Positions 6,946 to 17,887 of a stretch of DNA of 64,000 nucleotides are shown piece after piece (position 1 is the first letter of the stretch; every line of letters begins with the position of its first letter). A program made the translations under genes and the position numbers. Where the stretch lies: positions 119,174 to 183,173 of the forward strand of contig NZ_JAIRAU010000049.1 in NCBI RefSeq assembly GCF_020073745.1. The letters run 5' to 3'. Origin of the DNA: Nannocystis pusilla (GTDB lineage: Bacteria; Myxococcota_A; Polyangia; Nannocystales; Nannocystaceae). The notes beneath the pieces are model-generated. The model saw nothing but the letters and a program-made list of their open reading frames with translations, searched no databases and was not told the origin of the DNA.

Positions 6946-8502
6946 CTAGCGGGACCGGCGGCGGCGCAGCGCGAGCAGGGCGAGCATGCCCCACGCGGCC
7001 CCGGCCGGCGCGCCGTCGCTCTTGCAGGCGCACGAGTCCTCGGCGTCGGTCTCGGACGGGCCGTCGCCGTCGCCGTCGCTGCTGCTGCTCGACGGGTCGG
7101 CGTCGTCGGTGTCGCCGTCGCTGGTGCCGTCGCCGGTGCCCTCGCTGTCGCTCTCGCCGGCGCTGGTGGTCGGCGCGGACGAGCCCTCGACGGTGACCGT
7201 GATCGTGTGCTCGCCGGTCTGTTCGGCCTGGTCCATCACCAGGGCGGTGAGCTCGTAGGTCCCCGCGGGCAGGTTGGCGAGGGTGAACTCGAGCGTGGCG
7301 TTGTAGTCGACCACGTCGGCGACCAGCTCGCCGTCGTGCTTGACCATCAGCTTCCAGCCGTAGCCGCCGAAGTCGTCCCACGGCTCGAACGCCACCACCA
7401 TCTTGTCGCCCTCCTGGAACACCGCGCCGTCCTCGGGCGCGGTGATGGCGATCTCCGGCGGCACGACGTCGGGCCCGGGCGGGGCGTAGATCGCCGACAG
7501 CGTCAGCTTGTCGTGCTGCAGCTCGCCGTCGTTGCAATGGCACTTGTTGACCCCGATGCACGCGCCCGACTGGCCCTGGACGCTGATGATCGGCGTGCAC
7601 TCGCCGCCGAAGCCCATGTCGATCGGCGCGTAGGTGTCGTAGCCGAACGCCATCACGCGGTCGTTGCCCTCCGTGTGGCCGAGCCCCATCGTGTGCCCGA
7701 GCTCCTGGCTGGCGATGTTGGCCTGGTTGCTCGTCGACTCGTCGTTGACGAACGCGAAGCACACGTTGCGCATGCCGAGGTCCTCGCAGTCGGCGCCCGG
7801 CGCCACGCCGCCCGAGGGCCCGGCGAGGGTGTCGCTGTAGTGGCCGCCCATCATGATCATCGCGAACGGCAGCACCTTCGGCGGGCGCTCGAGGTAGACC
7901 ACGCGCAGCGCCCAGTCGGCGAAGTCGGCCTGCACCGCCTGCGCGACCGCGATCGCCCGCTCCTCGCCGCCCGTGTACACCGGGTAGGTCGAGCCGGTCT
8001 TGGCCAGCGACGACCAATTCTCGGCCGAGTTGTCGCCCATGCCGTTGACCAGCTTGCCGCCGGTGTAGTTCATGTAGATCGTGCCGCGGCGCGGGTACTC
8101 GGTGCCGCGGCGGAACGTGCCGGGGTAGACGCCGCCGGGCACCGCGTCGGGGTACGCACACAGCTCCTCGCTGCCGGGCCCGTCGACCTTGTCGGCCGCG
8201 ACCGCGGGGCGCGCCGTCAGCGGCGAGATCACGGGCGCGCCCTGGGCGACGGCCTCGGGCACGACCATGCCGCCGATCTGCACCCACCCGGACGGCAGCG
8301 TGCCGGGCTCCTTCTCGATCACCGGCGAGCCCTCGTACGCGGCCAGATCGGCGAACGTCGGCCCGTGCTCGGGCGCCGGCAACAAGGGCACCTCGTTGTA
8401 CGCCCCGGGCTTGAAGTCGAGCACCACCGGCCGCGCATCGGGGGCGTACGGATTCACCACCGCGGCGGCGGCGAACGTGAGGACCAGCGTCATGCTCGAC
8501 AT
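6946..8502 (-). CDS. Secreted metzincin-like protein with substituted zinc ligand, MYXO-CTERM-like tag
   Basis: 518 residues with an N-terminal signal-like helix. The central domain carries Q-E-L-G-H-T-M-G-L-G-H at 266-276. Metzincins use H-E-x-x-H-x-x-G-x-x-H; the second and third His are present, but the first is Gln (Q266). The usual downstream Met-turn is hard to place. After about residue 335 there is a P-P-E-I-A-I-T-A-P-x-D-G-A Ig-like/big-domain segment. A Ser/Asp/Gly-rich linker follows, and then a tail of C-A-C, a hydrophobic helix and R-R-R-R-S-R as in MYXO-CTERM proteins. It is likely exported and surface-attached; activity is doubtful because of the lost ligand. It is convergent with the 5418 lipoprotein gene, with a gap of about 30 bp. 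Confidence 0.68.
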   Translation of the reverse strand: MSSMTLVLTFAAAAVVNPYAPDARPVVLDFKPGAYNEVPLLPAPEHGPTFADLAAYEGSPVIEKEPGTLPSGWVQIGGMVVPEAVAQGAPVISPLTARPAVAADKVDGPGSEELCAYPDAVPGGVYPGTFRRGTEYPRRGTIYMNYTGGKLVNGMGDNSAENWSSLAKTGSTYPVYTGGEERAIAVAQAVQADFADWALRVVYLERPPKVLPFAMIMMGGHYSDTLAGPSGGVAPGADCEDLGMRNVCFAFVNDESTSNQANIASQELGHTMGLGHTEGNDRVMAFGYDTYAPIDMGFGGECTPIISVQGQSGACIGVNKCHCNDGELQHDKLTLSAIYAPPGPDVVPPEIAITAPEDGAVFQEGDKMVVAFEPWDDFGGYGWKLMVKHDGELVADVVDYNATLEFTLANLPAGTYELTALVMDQAEQTGEHTITVTVEGSSAPTTSAGESDSEGTGDGTSDGDTDDADPSSSSSDGDGDGPSETDAEDSCACKSDGAPAGAAWGMLALLALRRRRSR

Positions 8503-8558
8503 CCCGCGATCGTAGTCGCGGATTGACCCCGCTCTCCGGACCGCTACGATCGGACGCC

Positions 8559-9260
8559 GTGCGCGACCTCTCCCCGGCTGTCGGCCACGACGCGGCGCGT
8601 CACCCCGCTCGCGTCGCGGAGCCGCGCGGCGTCGCCGAGCCGCGAGCGTTCCGGCGCCGCGGTTCCGGTGTCCGCGGTCGCCTCGTCGTCCTCGCCGGTC
8701 TGCTCGCGGGGGCGTCGCTCGAAGCCCACGCCGCCGAACCGCCGCCGACCACCGCCGCGCCGTTCCGCCGCCGCGGCGGCGAGCTGGGGCTCTTCGCCGA
8801 CAGCAGCATCGCCAGTCAGCTGACCCTGGTCGGCTTCGGCGTGCGCGGCGGATGGTTCCTGCGCGAGAGCGTGGAGATCGGCGGCGAGCTGCAGGCGACG
8901 ATGCTGCTGGCGTCGCCGACCGACCCGTCCCAGCGCCCGCGCGCCGGAGATCCAGCAGCGGCCTTCCGCGTGGCGCCGATGGTGCGGTGGATCCCGCTGC
9001 GCACCGAGACCTTCGCGGCGTACCTGCTCGCCGCCGTCGGCCCGCAGGTGCTCGGGGCCCGCGGCGGAGTGCTCGGCCACGCGGTCGCGGCCCCCGGCGC
9101 CACGGTCCACCTCGGCGGCCGCGTCTGGCTCGACCTGGCGATCCGCTTCTCGCTCAGCTTCCCCGCCGGCCGCTGCCGCGCCGCGTTCTCCGCCCCGGCC
9201 GCGCCCGGCTTCTGCGAGCTCCAGTTCGGCCCGCAGATCGGCCTGCTGGCAGCATTTTAA
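8559..9260 (+). CDS. Probable outer-membrane/periplasmic beta-rich protein, unknown function
   Basis: About 233 residues from the GTG at 8559; the true start is uncertain because the frame is open to 8523. A hydrophobic segment L-V-V-L-A-G-L-L-A-G-A-S followed by A-H-A-A is a likely signal peptide. The mature part alternates short beta strands ending in Gly/Phe/Leu with loops (G-G-E-L-G-L-F-A-D, V-G-F-G-V-R-G-G-W-F). It finishes in L-Q-F-G-P-Q-I-G-L-L-A-A-F with a terminal Phe, as in small outer-membrane beta-barrels. No named family is recognised. It is divergent from the metzincin-like gene, with which it shares a short promoter region. A strong hairpin follows its stop. Confidence 0.55.
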   Translation: MRDLSPAVGHDAARHPARVAEPRGVAEPRAFRRRGSGVRGRLVVLAGLLAGASLEAHAAEPPPTTAAPFRRRGGELGLFADSSIASQLTLVGFGVRGGWFLRESVEIGGELQATMLLASPTDPSQRPRAGDPAAAFRVAPMVRWIPLRTETFAAYLLAAVGPQVLGARGGVLGHAVAAPGATVHLGGRVWLDLAIRFSLSFPAGRCRAAFSAPAAPGFCELQFGPQIGLLAAF

Positions 9261-9269
9261 TAAGGCGCG

Positions 9270-9300
9270 AAAGAGCATGTCCTGGAGGTCATGCTCTTTT
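9270..9300 (+). terminator. Hairpin terminator built from a dispersed palindrome
   Basis: AAAGAGCATG (9270-9279) pairs perfectly with CATGCTCTTT (9290-9299) around a 10-base loop, followed by one more T. It begins 9 bp after the stop of the barrel-like protein and contains the palindrome half-sites. Confidence 0.65.
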
Positions 9301-9302
9301 CA

Positions 9303-9380
9303 GCATGCCCTCGAGGACATGTCCTTGAGGTCGTGGCTCGTGCGCTCCGCTCACAGCGGCATGTCCTTTGAGACATGCTC
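9303..9380. repeat. Two further palindrome copies between convergent genes
   Basis: GCATGCCC-TCGA-GGACATG at 9303-9322 and GCATGTCC-TTTGA-GACATGC at 9359-9378. Together with the 9270 hairpin they fill most of the gap before the convergent small lipoprotein gene. Confidence 0.65.
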
Positions 9381-9392
9381 ATCGCATCTCGC

Positions 9393-9761
9393 TCACGGCG
9401 GGGGCTGCTGATTCTGCGCCTTCTGCAGCTCCGCCTCGATCTTCTGCCGCTCGTCAGCCAGGGCGGCCTCCTCGTCCTTGCCCTTGATCCGCTGCCCCGC
9501 CGGCATCTTGAAATTCACGATGTCGCCGCGCTTCAACGCCTCCGCCATCTCATGGGGCGGGATGGTGGGTTCGGTATAGCCCTTCGACTGACACCTGCGC
9601 GTCGCCGCGCTGACGTCCTCGGCGACGAAGTTGCCACCCTTGCCGCACGTGCCCTCGGTGATGTTGACCGAGCAGAACATCTCCCCTTCGCGCCAGCAGC
9701 TGCCGGTGGGCGTGCTGCACCCCGAAAGAACGAATGTGAGGAGCACGGCGAAACGCGTCAT
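9393..9761 (-). CDS. Small lipoprotein, unknown function
   Basis: 122 residues with a clear lipobox (MTRFAVLLTFVLSGC, L-S-G-C). The mature part has five Cys early on (S-C-W-R, M-F-C-S, G-T-C-G, R-R-C-Q). A charged helical C-terminus (K-D-E-E-A-A-L-A-D-E-R-Q-K-I-E-A-E-L) could form a coiled coil and ends in Q-Q-P-P-P. I recognise no family. It is convergent with the barrel-like protein across a palindrome-filled gap. The next gene upstream on the same strand is the MAPEG protein, about 150 bp away. Codon use looks like its neighbours. Confidence 0.6.
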   Translation of the reverse strand: MTRFAVLLTFVLSGCSTPTGSCWREGEMFCSVNITEGTCGKGGNFVAEDVSAATRRCQSKGYTEPTIPPHEMAEALKRGDIVNFKMPAGQRIKGKDEEAALADERQKIEAELQKAQNQQPPP

Positions 9762-9910
9762 GGCTTGGTGGCCGACAACTTATCCGGGCCCACCGCCGGC
9801 GTCCACCGCGGGCGGACGCCCGGCCCGGATCACGACCGATGACGCTGACCCCCGGCTCGCGCCTACCGAACCCGCGGCGCGAACCCCTCGAGGGCTTCGG
9901 AACGGCTGTG

Positions 9911-10303
9911 CTAGGCCCAGGCGGGGCTGGAGAGCAGGGCCAGGCTGGCGATGTAGCCGACGCCCCACACCAGCGAGCGGCCGACGTGGATGTCCTTCAG
10001 ATAAAGCACCGGGTAGATCAGGCGCGCGGCGATGTAGGCCAGCGCGAGGGTGTCGATCGCCGCGACCTTCGGGGCGGCGACGGTGGCGACCAGCACGCCG
10101 GCGGCGAACAGCGGGAAGCTCTCGATCTGGTTGGCGTGGACGGCCCGGGCGCGCGCGCCCCAGCCGGTCAGGCGGTCCTGCTGCTCGCGCGGGTTGCGGT
10201 TGTCGTAGCCCTTGCCCTCGCGCGCCTGGGCAGCGGCGAGCGGGAACTTGCTGAGCGGGTGGAAGATCGCGGCGGCGAACAGACACCAGAGGGCGACGGT
10301 CAT
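9911..10303 (-). CDS. MAPEG-family membrane protein
   Basis: 130 residues from the ATG at 10303, which directly precedes the first membrane helix (MTVALWCLFAAAIFHPL). Four hydrophobic segments are visible. The loop after helix 1 has the family pattern K-x-Y-D-N-R-N-P-R-E-Q, and R-A-x-x-A-x-x-N-Q-I-E-S-F-P-L-F-A-A marks helix 2, as in the bacterial MAPEG branch (YecN-like). Eukaryotic relatives handle glutathione and eicosanoids; the bacterial role is unknown. It lies about 80 bp upstream of argS's 3' side on the same strand but is probably transcribed after argS. Family assignment is good, function open. Confidence 0.78.
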   Translation of the reverse strand: MTVALWCLFAAAIFHPLSKFPLAAAQAREGKGYDNRNPREQQDRLTGWGARARAVHANQIESFPLFAAGVLVATVAAPKVAAIDTLALAYIAARLIYPVLYLKDIHVGRSLVWGVGYIASLALLSSPAWA

Positions 10304-10384
10304 GGGCCGCGACGCTAGCACGAAGCGCCGCGGAAGCCGCCTGCGCACGCGCGATCGCGGCGGAGCACGAGGCCCCGCCGCCCG

Positions 10385-12196
10385 CTACATCCGCCGCGGC
10401 ACCGCGATCCCGAGCACGTTCAGCGCCTCGCGCAGCGCGTGCACGAACGCGTGCACGAGCAGCAGGCGGGCCTGCAGCAGCGGGCCCTCGGCCGGCTTCA
10501 CCCGGCAGTTGTCGGCGTTGTAGAAGCGGTTGAAGGCGCGGCACAGCTCGAACGCGTAGGTGCAGACGATCGAGGGGCGCAGCTGCTCGGCGGCGGCCTG
10601 CAGGGCCTGCGGCAGGCGGTCGAGGGCGAGCACGACCTCGCGCTCCTGCGGCTCCTGCAAGCTCGCGGCGACGGCCCGCGCGGCCGCCTCGCTGGCGAGG
10701 ACGTCGGGGTCGAGGGTCTTGCCGACCTCGCCGCACTCGCGGAGGATCGAGCCGGCCCGAGTGCCGGTGTACTGCAGGTAAGGTCCGGTGTTGCCCTCGA
10801 GGTTGAGCCAGGCCGCGAGGTCGAACACGATCTTCTGGTTCACGTCGCGGTTGAGCATCCCGTACTTGATCGCCCCGAGCGCGACGATGTGCTCGGTGGC
10901 GTCGATCTCCTCGGCCGGCCACGCGCCCTCGTAGACGTGGAACCGCGTCTTGCGCAGGTGCGAGGTCATCTGCTGGCGCAGGCTGCGGAACAGCACGACG
11001 TTGCCCTTGCGCCCGGCCATCGGCCCGTCGGGCAGCTCGACCATCTCGTAGGGCACGTGCTGGCAGCGCTCGGCCTGATAGAAGCCCATCTTCTTGAGGG
11101 TGAGGAAGACGTGGCGGAAGTGGTCGCTCTGGCGCACGTCGACGACGTAGATCGAGCGGTCGATGCGGTACTCCTCGAACTTGAGGCGGGCGAGCGCGAG
11201 GTCCTTGGTCGAGTAGAGGCTGGTGCCGTCCTGCTTGCGCAGCATGAAGAACGGCATGTGCTTGACCTCGTCGTTGACGACGCCGACGGCCCCGTTCGAG
11301 ACGACGAACACGCCCTTCTCGAGGAACTCCTCGACCAGCTTGAGCCCCGGCTCGTCGACCTCGCTCTCGAAGAACACGCGGTCGAAGCCGACGTCGCACC
11401 ACTTGTAGATCTCGGCGAACTCCTCGAGCGACCACTCGCGGGTCTCTCGCCACACCGCCATGATCTCCGGCTCGCGCGCCTCGAGGCGGTGGAGGATCTC
11501 CGACGTGCGCGCCTTGGCCTGCTGCAGCGCCGCCGCGGCCGCGACGTCGCCGCCCTGGGCCTGGTCCTCCCACGCCTCGAGCTGGTTGCTGGCCGCGGCG
11601 TAGAGCTCGCCCAGCCACTCGCCGCGGCGGTCCGGCGGCGGCGTGCGGTCGTGCAGGCGATCGAGGTACCACCACAGGCACTTGGCGATGTGCGCGCCGA
11701 CGTCGCCGAGGTAGTTGGCCGCGACGACGTCGTCGCCGGCGCCGCGCAGCAGGCGGACCAGCGAGTCGCCGAGGCACAGGTTGCGCATGTGGCCGACGTG
11801 GAACGCCTTGTGGGTGTTGGGCTGCGAGAACTCGACCATCACGCGCACGCCGGTGCTGGCGCGGCGGAGCGGCTCGCCGCGGCCGAGGCGGGGCAGCACG
11901 AGCGCGGCGGCGTCGCCGAGGCGGAGCGTGAGGTTGACGTAAGGACCTGTCGCAACGGCCCTGGCGAACAGGCCAGCCGGCTCGGCGAGCCCGGCGGCGA
12001 TCTCGGCGGCGATCTGCGGCGGGCCCTTGCGCAGGGCCTTGGCCAGCTTGAAACACGGGAACGCGAAGTCGCCGAGCGCGGGGTCGGGCGGGGCGGTGAG
12101 GCTGGCGGCGACCTCGTCCTCGGTGAGGCCGGCGGCGGCGGGGAGGACCGGGTGCAAGGCGCGGGCGACCGCGGCGGCGAGCGAGCCTGGGTGCAT
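10385..12196 (-). CDS. argS: Arginyl-tRNA synthetase
   Basis: 603 residues from the ATG at 12196; the upstream extension in this frame is non-coding and overlaps the divergent small gene. The N-terminal Arg-S domain reads L-G-D-F-A-F-P-C-F-x-L-A-K and G-P-Y-V-N. The class I signature H-V-G-H-M-R-N is at 133-139, preceded by E-F-S-Q-P-N-T-H-K-A-F. The C-terminal anticodon-binding DALR domain includes F-N-R-F-Y-N-A-D-N-C. No standard K-M-S-K-S is seen; a G-R-K-G-N segment occupies that place, as in many ArgRS. The enzyme charges tRNA-Arg with arginine in the cytoplasm. The gene is free of full palindrome copies, unlike most neighbours. Confidence 0.95.
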   Translation of the reverse strand: MHPGSLAAAVARALHPVLPAAAGLTEDEVAASLTAPPDPALGDFAFPCFKLAKALRKGPPQIAAEIAAGLAEPAGLFARAVATGPYVNLTLRLGDAAALVLPRLGRGEPLRRASTGVRVMVEFSQPNTHKAFHVGHMRNLCLGDSLVRLLRGAGDDVVAANYLGDVGAHIAKCLWWYLDRLHDRTPPPDRRGEWLGELYAAASNQLEAWEDQAQGGDVAAAAALQQAKARTSEILHRLEAREPEIMAVWRETREWSLEEFAEIYKWCDVGFDRVFFESEVDEPGLKLVEEFLEKGVFVVSNGAVGVVNDEVKHMPFFMLRKQDGTSLYSTKDLALARLKFEEYRIDRSIYVVDVRQSDHFRHVFLTLKKMGFYQAERCQHVPYEMVELPDGPMAGRKGNVVLFRSLRQQMTSHLRKTRFHVYEGAWPAEEIDATEHIVALGAIKYGMLNRDVNQKIVFDLAAWLNLEGNTGPYLQYTGTRAGSILRECGEVGKTLDPDVLASEAAARAVAASLQEPQEREVVLALDRLPQALQAAAEQLRPSIVCTYAFELCRAFNRFYNADNCRVKPAEGPLLQARLLLVHAFVHALREALNVLGIAVPRRM

Positions 12197-12277
12197 GGCC
12201 GGCGAGGGTAATCGCGCGCCCTGGGCCCTGCAACCGGGGCGCGCGCCGCGGCCGCACGGACGTGGTAGAAGCGGCCC

Positions 12278-12421
12278 GTGGGCAACATCTACGCGCTCGT
12301 CGCTTTCGGGCTCCTGTGGCTGGTGCTGGCCACGTTCTTCGTGCTGCTGATCCGCACCCTCGTGATCCAGGCCCGCCGCCGCCGCAGCGGCGACCCGCGC
12401 GTGTGGGAACACGGCCTGTGA
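12278..12421 (+). CDS. 47-residue single-span membrane protein
   Basis: GTG start at 12278 and TGA at 12419-12421. The product begins V-G-N-I-Y-A-L-V-A-F-G and contains one long hydrophobic helix (L-L-W-L-V-L-A-T-F-F-V-L-L-I). Then come R-T-L-V-I-Q-A-R-R-R-R and a polar tail ending W-E-H-G-L. The positive-inside pattern predicts the Arg cluster in the cytoplasm. It is divergent from argS, with about 80 bp between starts. No family is recognised. The frame is short, so the call rests on the clean helix plus basic anchor. Confidence 0.5.
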   Translation: MGNIYALVAFGLLWLVLATFFVLLIRTLVIQARRRRSGDPRVWEHGL

Positions 12422-12493
12422 GCGGCGACGCGGCCGATCTCGCCGCGCTCACGCGCCGGCGCGAGCCCCGGTGCGCTGCTCACGGCTCGCCGC

Positions 12494-13570
12494 TCACTCC
12501 CAGTGGATCTCGACCAGCTGCCGGACGCCCGGCTCGAGCGGAGAGTCCCGCGGCCCCGCGAAGAACGTGAGGTAGTCGACCGCGCCGGCTTCGCGCGCGA
12601 GCTCGGGGTGCAGCATGGCGTCGCGCACCCGCAGCGGGGCCGCCGGCGCGTCCGGCCGGTAGAGCTCCGCCGCGTCCGACCACGGGCCCTGCAGGCGCGG
12701 CGCGGTGCGCAGCACCACCGCCGACTGCTCGCTGTCGGCGTAGACCGCGACGTAGGCGTCGGCGTGCGGGCTGTGGTGCACGCTCATCGCCGCGGCGCCC
12801 GCGAACAGCTCGGCGGCGCCGCGCGACGAGGTCATCCACTCGCCCTCGGCCCCGAGGAAGCGCCAGCTGTCGCGCGCGAGCGCCGTCGCCAGCGGGGACC
12901 GCAGCAGCATGCAGGCGCCGCGCTGGCCGTCGCAGGCGAAGGCGTAGACGAACTCGTCCTCGGTGAGCGCGGCCGCGGCGAGGCGCGGTCCGTCGGCGCC
13001 GAACAACAGCGTCGGCTCGGCGCCCTCCCCCAGCTCGGGCCGCACCGGCCGGCCGGCGAGGTCGTCGCGCCACACGGCGATCGAGCTGCCGACGTGCTGG
13101 TTGGCGGCGCTGTCCTCGAACTGGACGACCTTGCGGTAGAAGATCAGGACCCGCTCGCGCCGCGGGTCGTGGACCATCGGACCTGGCCAGAGGGACAGCC
13201 GCGGGCAGTCGTCGACGGCGACGCAGCCGGCGTACCCGTGCTCGTCGCCGCGTTCGCGGTCGTCGAGCGGCAGCAGCTCGTCGGCGTCGTGCTTTTCCGG
13301 GCTCTCCCAGGCGGCGAACGGGGACAGGCCGTCGCGCGCGTCGAGGTCGGCGGTCACCGCAGCGGCCGAAGCCGGCATCCCGGAGCGGAGGTCGGTGTCG
13401 GCGCGGAACGCCCACAGCGCGCGCTCGCCGACGCGGACGCTGTGGCCGCCCTGGACGACCTCGAGCTCGAGCGGCAGCGCCCCGAGCGGGACCGCCTCGG
13501 CCGCGGCCATGGCCGGCGGATCCTCCGTGCAGCCGGCGAGAGGCGCCACGAGACATGCCCCGACGAGCAT
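12494..13570 (-). CDS. Lipoprotein, possibly DUF4185/beta-propeller type
   Basis: 358 residues from the ATG at 13570, chosen because it gives a lipobox signal (MLVGACLVAPLAGC). The start codon itself lies inside a palindrome copy (GAGCATGCTC). The mature part has repeated strand motifs such as L-x-L-W-P-G-P-M-V-H-D, R-V-L-I-F-Y, F-V-Y-A-F-A-C-D, A-Y-V-A-V-Y-A-D-S and V-D-Y-L-T-F-F-A-G. These resemble blades of five-bladed propellers in DUF4185 or family-43-like proteins. Catalytic residues are not assignable. It is downstream of cheR on the same strand, separated by a palindrome pair. It is probably outer-membrane anchored. Confidence 0.5.
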   Translation of the reverse strand: MLVGACLVAPLAGCTEDPPAMAAAEAVPLGALPLELEVVQGGHSVRVGERALWAFRADTDLRSGMPASAAAVTADLDARDGLSPFAAWESPEKHDADELLPLDDRERGDEHGYAGCVAVDDCPRLSLWPGPMVHDPRRERVLIFYRKVVQFEDSAANQHVGSSIAVWRDDLAGRPVRPELGEGAEPTLLFGADGPRLAAAALTEDEFVYAFACDGQRGACMLLRSPLATALARDSWRFLGAEGEWMTSSRGAAELFAGAAAMSVHHSPHADAYVAVYADSEQSAVVLRTAPRLQGPWSDAAELYRPDAPAAPLRVRDAMLHPELAREAGAVDYLTFFAGPRDSPLEPGVRQLVEIHWE

Positions 13571-13629
13571 GCTCCTGAAGACAGGTCCATTTCGCCATGC
13601 CCTATCGAACATGCCCTCGAGGGCATGTT
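13550..13629. repeat. Palindrome group overlapping the start of a lipoprotein gene
   Basis: GACATGCCCC, GAGCATGCTC and GACAGGTCC lie at 13551-13588. A perfect inverted repeat AACATGCCC-TCGA-GGGCATGTT follows at 13608-13629. The group supplies the start codon region of the gene ending at 12494 and follows the kinase/CheR operon. Confidence 0.7.
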
Positions 13630-13807
13630 GCTCGGACGGGTGGCCGGCGATGAGCATCACCGCGCCCTGGGCCCTGGGCCGGACCGGAGGCATGTCGGCA
13701 GGATAGTCGCCCTCGCGGGGGCTGTCGAAGTCGCGGCCGATCTTTCGCGGCGTGCCGGCTGCGCGCGTCGCTCCCTGCGGCACGGCGCGCGATCGGGCGC
13801 TCGGTGC

Positions 13808-14669
13808 TCACCCGGCGCGTCGGCGATACAGCCGCTCGCGGGCGTCGATCGCCTCGTAGTCGCGCTCGTGCGGGCTGCCGATCAGCGACTCCTTGCGACC
13901 GAGCGCGAGCAGGCCGTGGTCCTCGAGGCTGGCGTGGAGCAGCCGGTGCACGCGGCCCTGCAGCTCGGCGTTGAAATAGATGAGCACGTTGCGACACACG
14001 ATCAGGTCGAAGCGGCCGAGGCCGACCCCGGCGACCAGGTCGTGGCGCTCGAACGCGATGTTGCGGCGCAGCGCCTGCTTGACGATCGCGCGGTCGTAGC
14101 GGGCGGTGTAGTAGTCGGAGAACTGGCCGTGCGCGCCCGACTGCAGGTAATTGGCGGTGTACTCCTGCATCACCTCGATCGGGAAGATGCCGGCCCGGGC
14201 GGCGCGCACCAGCTCCTCGTTGATGTCGGTCGCGTACAGCCGCGTGCGCTCGTACAGGCCCTCCTCCTCGAGCAGGATCGCCATGCTGTAGGCCTCCTCG
14301 CCCGTCGAGCAGCCGGCGTGCCAGATCCGCAGCCGAGGCCGCTCGCGCAGCAGCGGCACCACCTGCTCGCGCAGGGCGCGGTAGAAGCTGGGGTCGCGGA
14401 ACATCGCCGTGACCCGCACCGACAGCGCGAGTCGCAGCCGCTCCATGGCGGCGACGTCGTGCAAGATGCGCTCCTGCAGGGCGGTGACGGTGGGGAGCCG
14501 CTCGGCGCGGATCTGGTTCCAGATCCGCCGGCGCAGCGAGGCGCGGGCGTAGTCGCGGAAGTCGAGGCCGTAGCGGCGGTGGATGGCGAGGAGCAGGAGG
14601 TCGAGCTCGAGCTGCTCGAGCTCGGACGGGGGGCGCAGCGCGGCGACCGAGAGCACGTGGATCGGCTCT

Positions 14670-14677
<8 letters not shown>
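13808..14677 (-). CDS. cheR: CheR-type protein-glutamate methyltransferase
   Basis: 289 residues. The N-terminal helical domain (about 25-95) ends in A-L-S-V-R-V-T-A-M-F-R-D-P-x-F-Y, followed by the SAM-binding domain with I-W-H-A-G-C-S-T-G-E-E-A-Y-S-M-A. F-D-L-I-V-C-R-N-V-L-I-Y-F follows, as in CheR. The enzyme methylates glutamates of chemoreceptors using SAM. No receptor or cheB is adjacent. The start codon overlaps the stop of the upstream hybrid kinase by 8 bp (ATGGCTGA), implying translational coupling and a shared signalling role, perhaps adaptation of a kinase-linked receptor encoded elsewhere. Confidence 0.9.
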
Positions 14678-17876
<3,199 letters not shown>

Positions 17877-17887
17877 GGCGGCGGATC

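Noticed and set aside
13602..13997. Short minus-strand frame over the 3' part of cheR
   Set aside because: It overlaps the conserved cheR C-terminus in another frame and has no recognisable sequence.
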